6,687 bases of DNA. Origin: Blastocatellia bacterium. GTDB taxonomy: Bacteria > Acidobacteriota > Blastocatellia > Pyrinomonadales > Pyrinomonadaceae. Position 1 is the first letter of the stretch; each line of letters opens with the position of its first letter. Below the pieces are notes generated by a model. That model did not search any database. It was not told where the DNA came from and was given only the letters and a program-made list of their open reading frames with translations. Shown in pieces: positions 5,630 through 6,687 of this stretch. A program made the translations under genes and the position numbers. The DNA is taken from positions 1-6,687 of the forward strand of contig JACDAK010000046.1 of assembly GCA_013695495.1 (NCBI GenBank), read 5' to 3'.

Positions 5630-6687
5630 ATGAAGAAATTCGTCGCTGGCTTGTTCGCGGTCGCCATTGTTGCTTTGCTTTGGGCATTTGTGCCAATGCA
5701 GACATCAAGCGGTCAAGAGAGAACGACCAAATTTGAAAGGGCAGAACGGCCCATTTCAGATTCATATATCGTAGTCTTAGATGAGTGGGCCGCGGGCGCC
5801 CGCGGAGAGGAGTCGCGCTCCGATGAGGTCGCTGAGGAATTGGCGATCGTATATCAGGGGCGGGTTGACCGCGTTTACAAACACGCGATCAACGGATTCT
5901 CGATAAAGATGAACGCGAAACAGGCCGAGGCGTTGAGCCGCGACCCGCGGGTTAAGTTTATCGAAGAGGACGGGGTCATGACCACGCAGCAGACGACGCA
6001 AACAAACGCGACGTGGGGCTTGGACAGGATCGATCAGCGTGATCGCCCGTTGAATGGTACGTACATTTACAATAACAACGGGGCCGGCGTTCGGGCGTTT
6101 ATTATCGATACGGGCATCTTGGCTTCGCATAGCCAGTTTGGGAATCGCGTAATGGCCGGCTATACGGCGATCAACGACGGGCAAGGTACGAATGACTGCG
6201 ACGGCCACGGAACGCACGTGGCCGGAACTGTAGGCGGCAGCGTGCACGGCGTTGCGAAGGGCGTTACGCTGGTACCGGTTCGCGTTCTGAACTGTAACGG
6301 TTCAGGAACGACTACGGGGGTGATCGCAGGGGTTGATTACGTTACCGCACAAAAGAATGCAAATTCTACCGTTCCGATGGTTGCGAACATGAGCCTAGGC
6401 GGAGGAGCGTCTTCGTCGTTGGATAACGCGGTCGCGGGGTCTATTGCTGCGGGCGTAACTTATGCAGTTGCGGCGGGGAACGACAATCGGAATGCCTGCA
6501 ACTATTCGCCAGCTCGAGTTGCTTCGGCGCTAACCGTAGGGGCAACCACAAGCAGCGACGCAAGGGCATCTTATTCGAACTTCGGTAGCTGTGTGAACAT
6601 ATTTGCACCGGGTAGTTCGATTACCTCAGCGTGGTACACGAGCAACACGGCGACTGCTTCGTTGAGCGGAACTTCGATGGCTTCGCC
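5630..6687 (+). CDS. Secreted subtilisin-family (S8) serine protease, proteinase K/aqualysin-like (3' partial)
   Basis: The gene is open to the window edge: 352 whole codons plus two bases, with no stop. It encodes a secreted endopeptidase made as a pre-pro-enzyme. A Sec signal peptide (M-K-K, then a hydrophobic core at about residues 4-21) is followed by an I9-type inhibitor propeptide at about 44-117 (S-Y-I-V-V-L at its start, V-K-F-I-E-E-D at its end). The catalytic domain starts near residue 127. The triad is complete: D160 in I-I-D-T-G, H193 in D-G-H-G-T-H-V-A-G and S349 in S-G-T-S-M-A-S. The oxyanion Asn is N284 in A-A-G-N-D. The spacings of 33 and 156 residues resemble the proteinase K group. 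C190/C222 and C290/C321 are 32 and 31 apart, as in the two disulfides of aqualysin I (67-99 and 163-194), so an extracellular, stabilised enzyme is inferred. Any C-terminal domain lies outside. It is probably a separate transcription unit. Confidence 0.93.
   Translation, partial: MKKFVAGLFAVAIVALLWAFVPMQTSSGQERTTKFERAERPISDSYIVVLDEWAAGARGEESRSDEVAEELAIVYQGRVDRVYKHAINGFSIKMNAKQAEALSRDPRVKFIEEDGVMTTQQTTQTNATWGLDRIDQRDRPLNGTYIYNNNGAGVRAFIIDTGILASHSQFGNRVMAGYTAINDGQGTNDCDGHGTHVAGTVGGSVHGVAKGVTLVPVRVLNCNGSGTTTGVIAGVDYVTAQKNANSTVPMVANMSLGGGASSSLDNAVAGSIAAGVTYAVAAGNDNRNACNYSPARVASALTVGATTSSDARASYSNFGSCVNIFAPGSSITSAWYTSNTATASLSGTSMAS

Noticed and set aside
5777..6247. Minus-strand open frame of 156 codons opposite the protease
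   Set aside because: The plus strand here encodes the I9 propeptide and the catalytic Asp and His motifs of an S8 protease, so the minus-strand frame is a shadow.

Overview
The window looks like chromosomal DNA of a diderm (Gram-negative-type) bacterium with GC content near 50%. All genes lie on the plus strand and share similar codon use. A TonB/ExbB/ExbD energising module, a lipoprotein-like TPR protein, a long bifunctional RelA/SpoT enzyme and a secreted S8 protease all fit a free-living environmental bacterium. The style of the proteins (TonB-family C-terminus, one ExbB with two ExbD paralogues, and a Cys-led TPR protein) reminds me of Acidobacteriota, perhaps Blastocatellia. That assignment is an impression from memory, not a computed placement. 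I see no insertion sequence, tRNA, rRNA, CRISPR array or phage gene.

Region 1 (1-3091) is a Ton-type energy-transduction cluster. It opens with the last 62 codons of a TonB-family protein, followed by a GC-rich hairpin. Then come exbB, a first exbD, a second exbD and a TPR protein with a lipoprotein-type signal, separated by 34, 42 and 57 bases. ExbB and ExbD form the proton-driven inner-membrane motor that powers TonB, which drives uptake through outer-membrane receptors. Perfect hairpins sit in two of the three gaps, before the second exbD and before the TPR gene. They may set the relative amounts of the products. A strong hairpin at 3114-3146, followed by a T-rich stretch, closes the cluster.

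Region 2 (3229-5439) is a full-length relA/spoT-type gene for (p)ppGpp synthesis and hydrolysis. It has an intact HD hydrolase site, a synthetase domain, TGS, a Cys-Cys-His-Cys segment and a C-terminal ACT domain. It lacks a Shine-Dalgarno sequence. Two usually lysine positions of the synthetase are arginine.

Region 3 (5440-5629) is a 190-base gap with two possible hairpin structures that may terminate relA/spoT, and a clear ribosome binding site for the next gene. Region 4 (5630 to the window end) is the 5' part of a secreted subtilisin-family protease with signal peptide, I9-type propeptide and complete catalytic triad. Its four cysteines have the spacing of the aqualysin I disulfides. The gene runs off the window just after the catalytic serine.

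Overall this is mostly recognisable core biology. The points most worth checking are the intercistronic hairpins, the paired exbD paralogues with an unassigned lipoprotein-like TPR partner, and the arginine substitutions in the (p)ppGpp synthetase.
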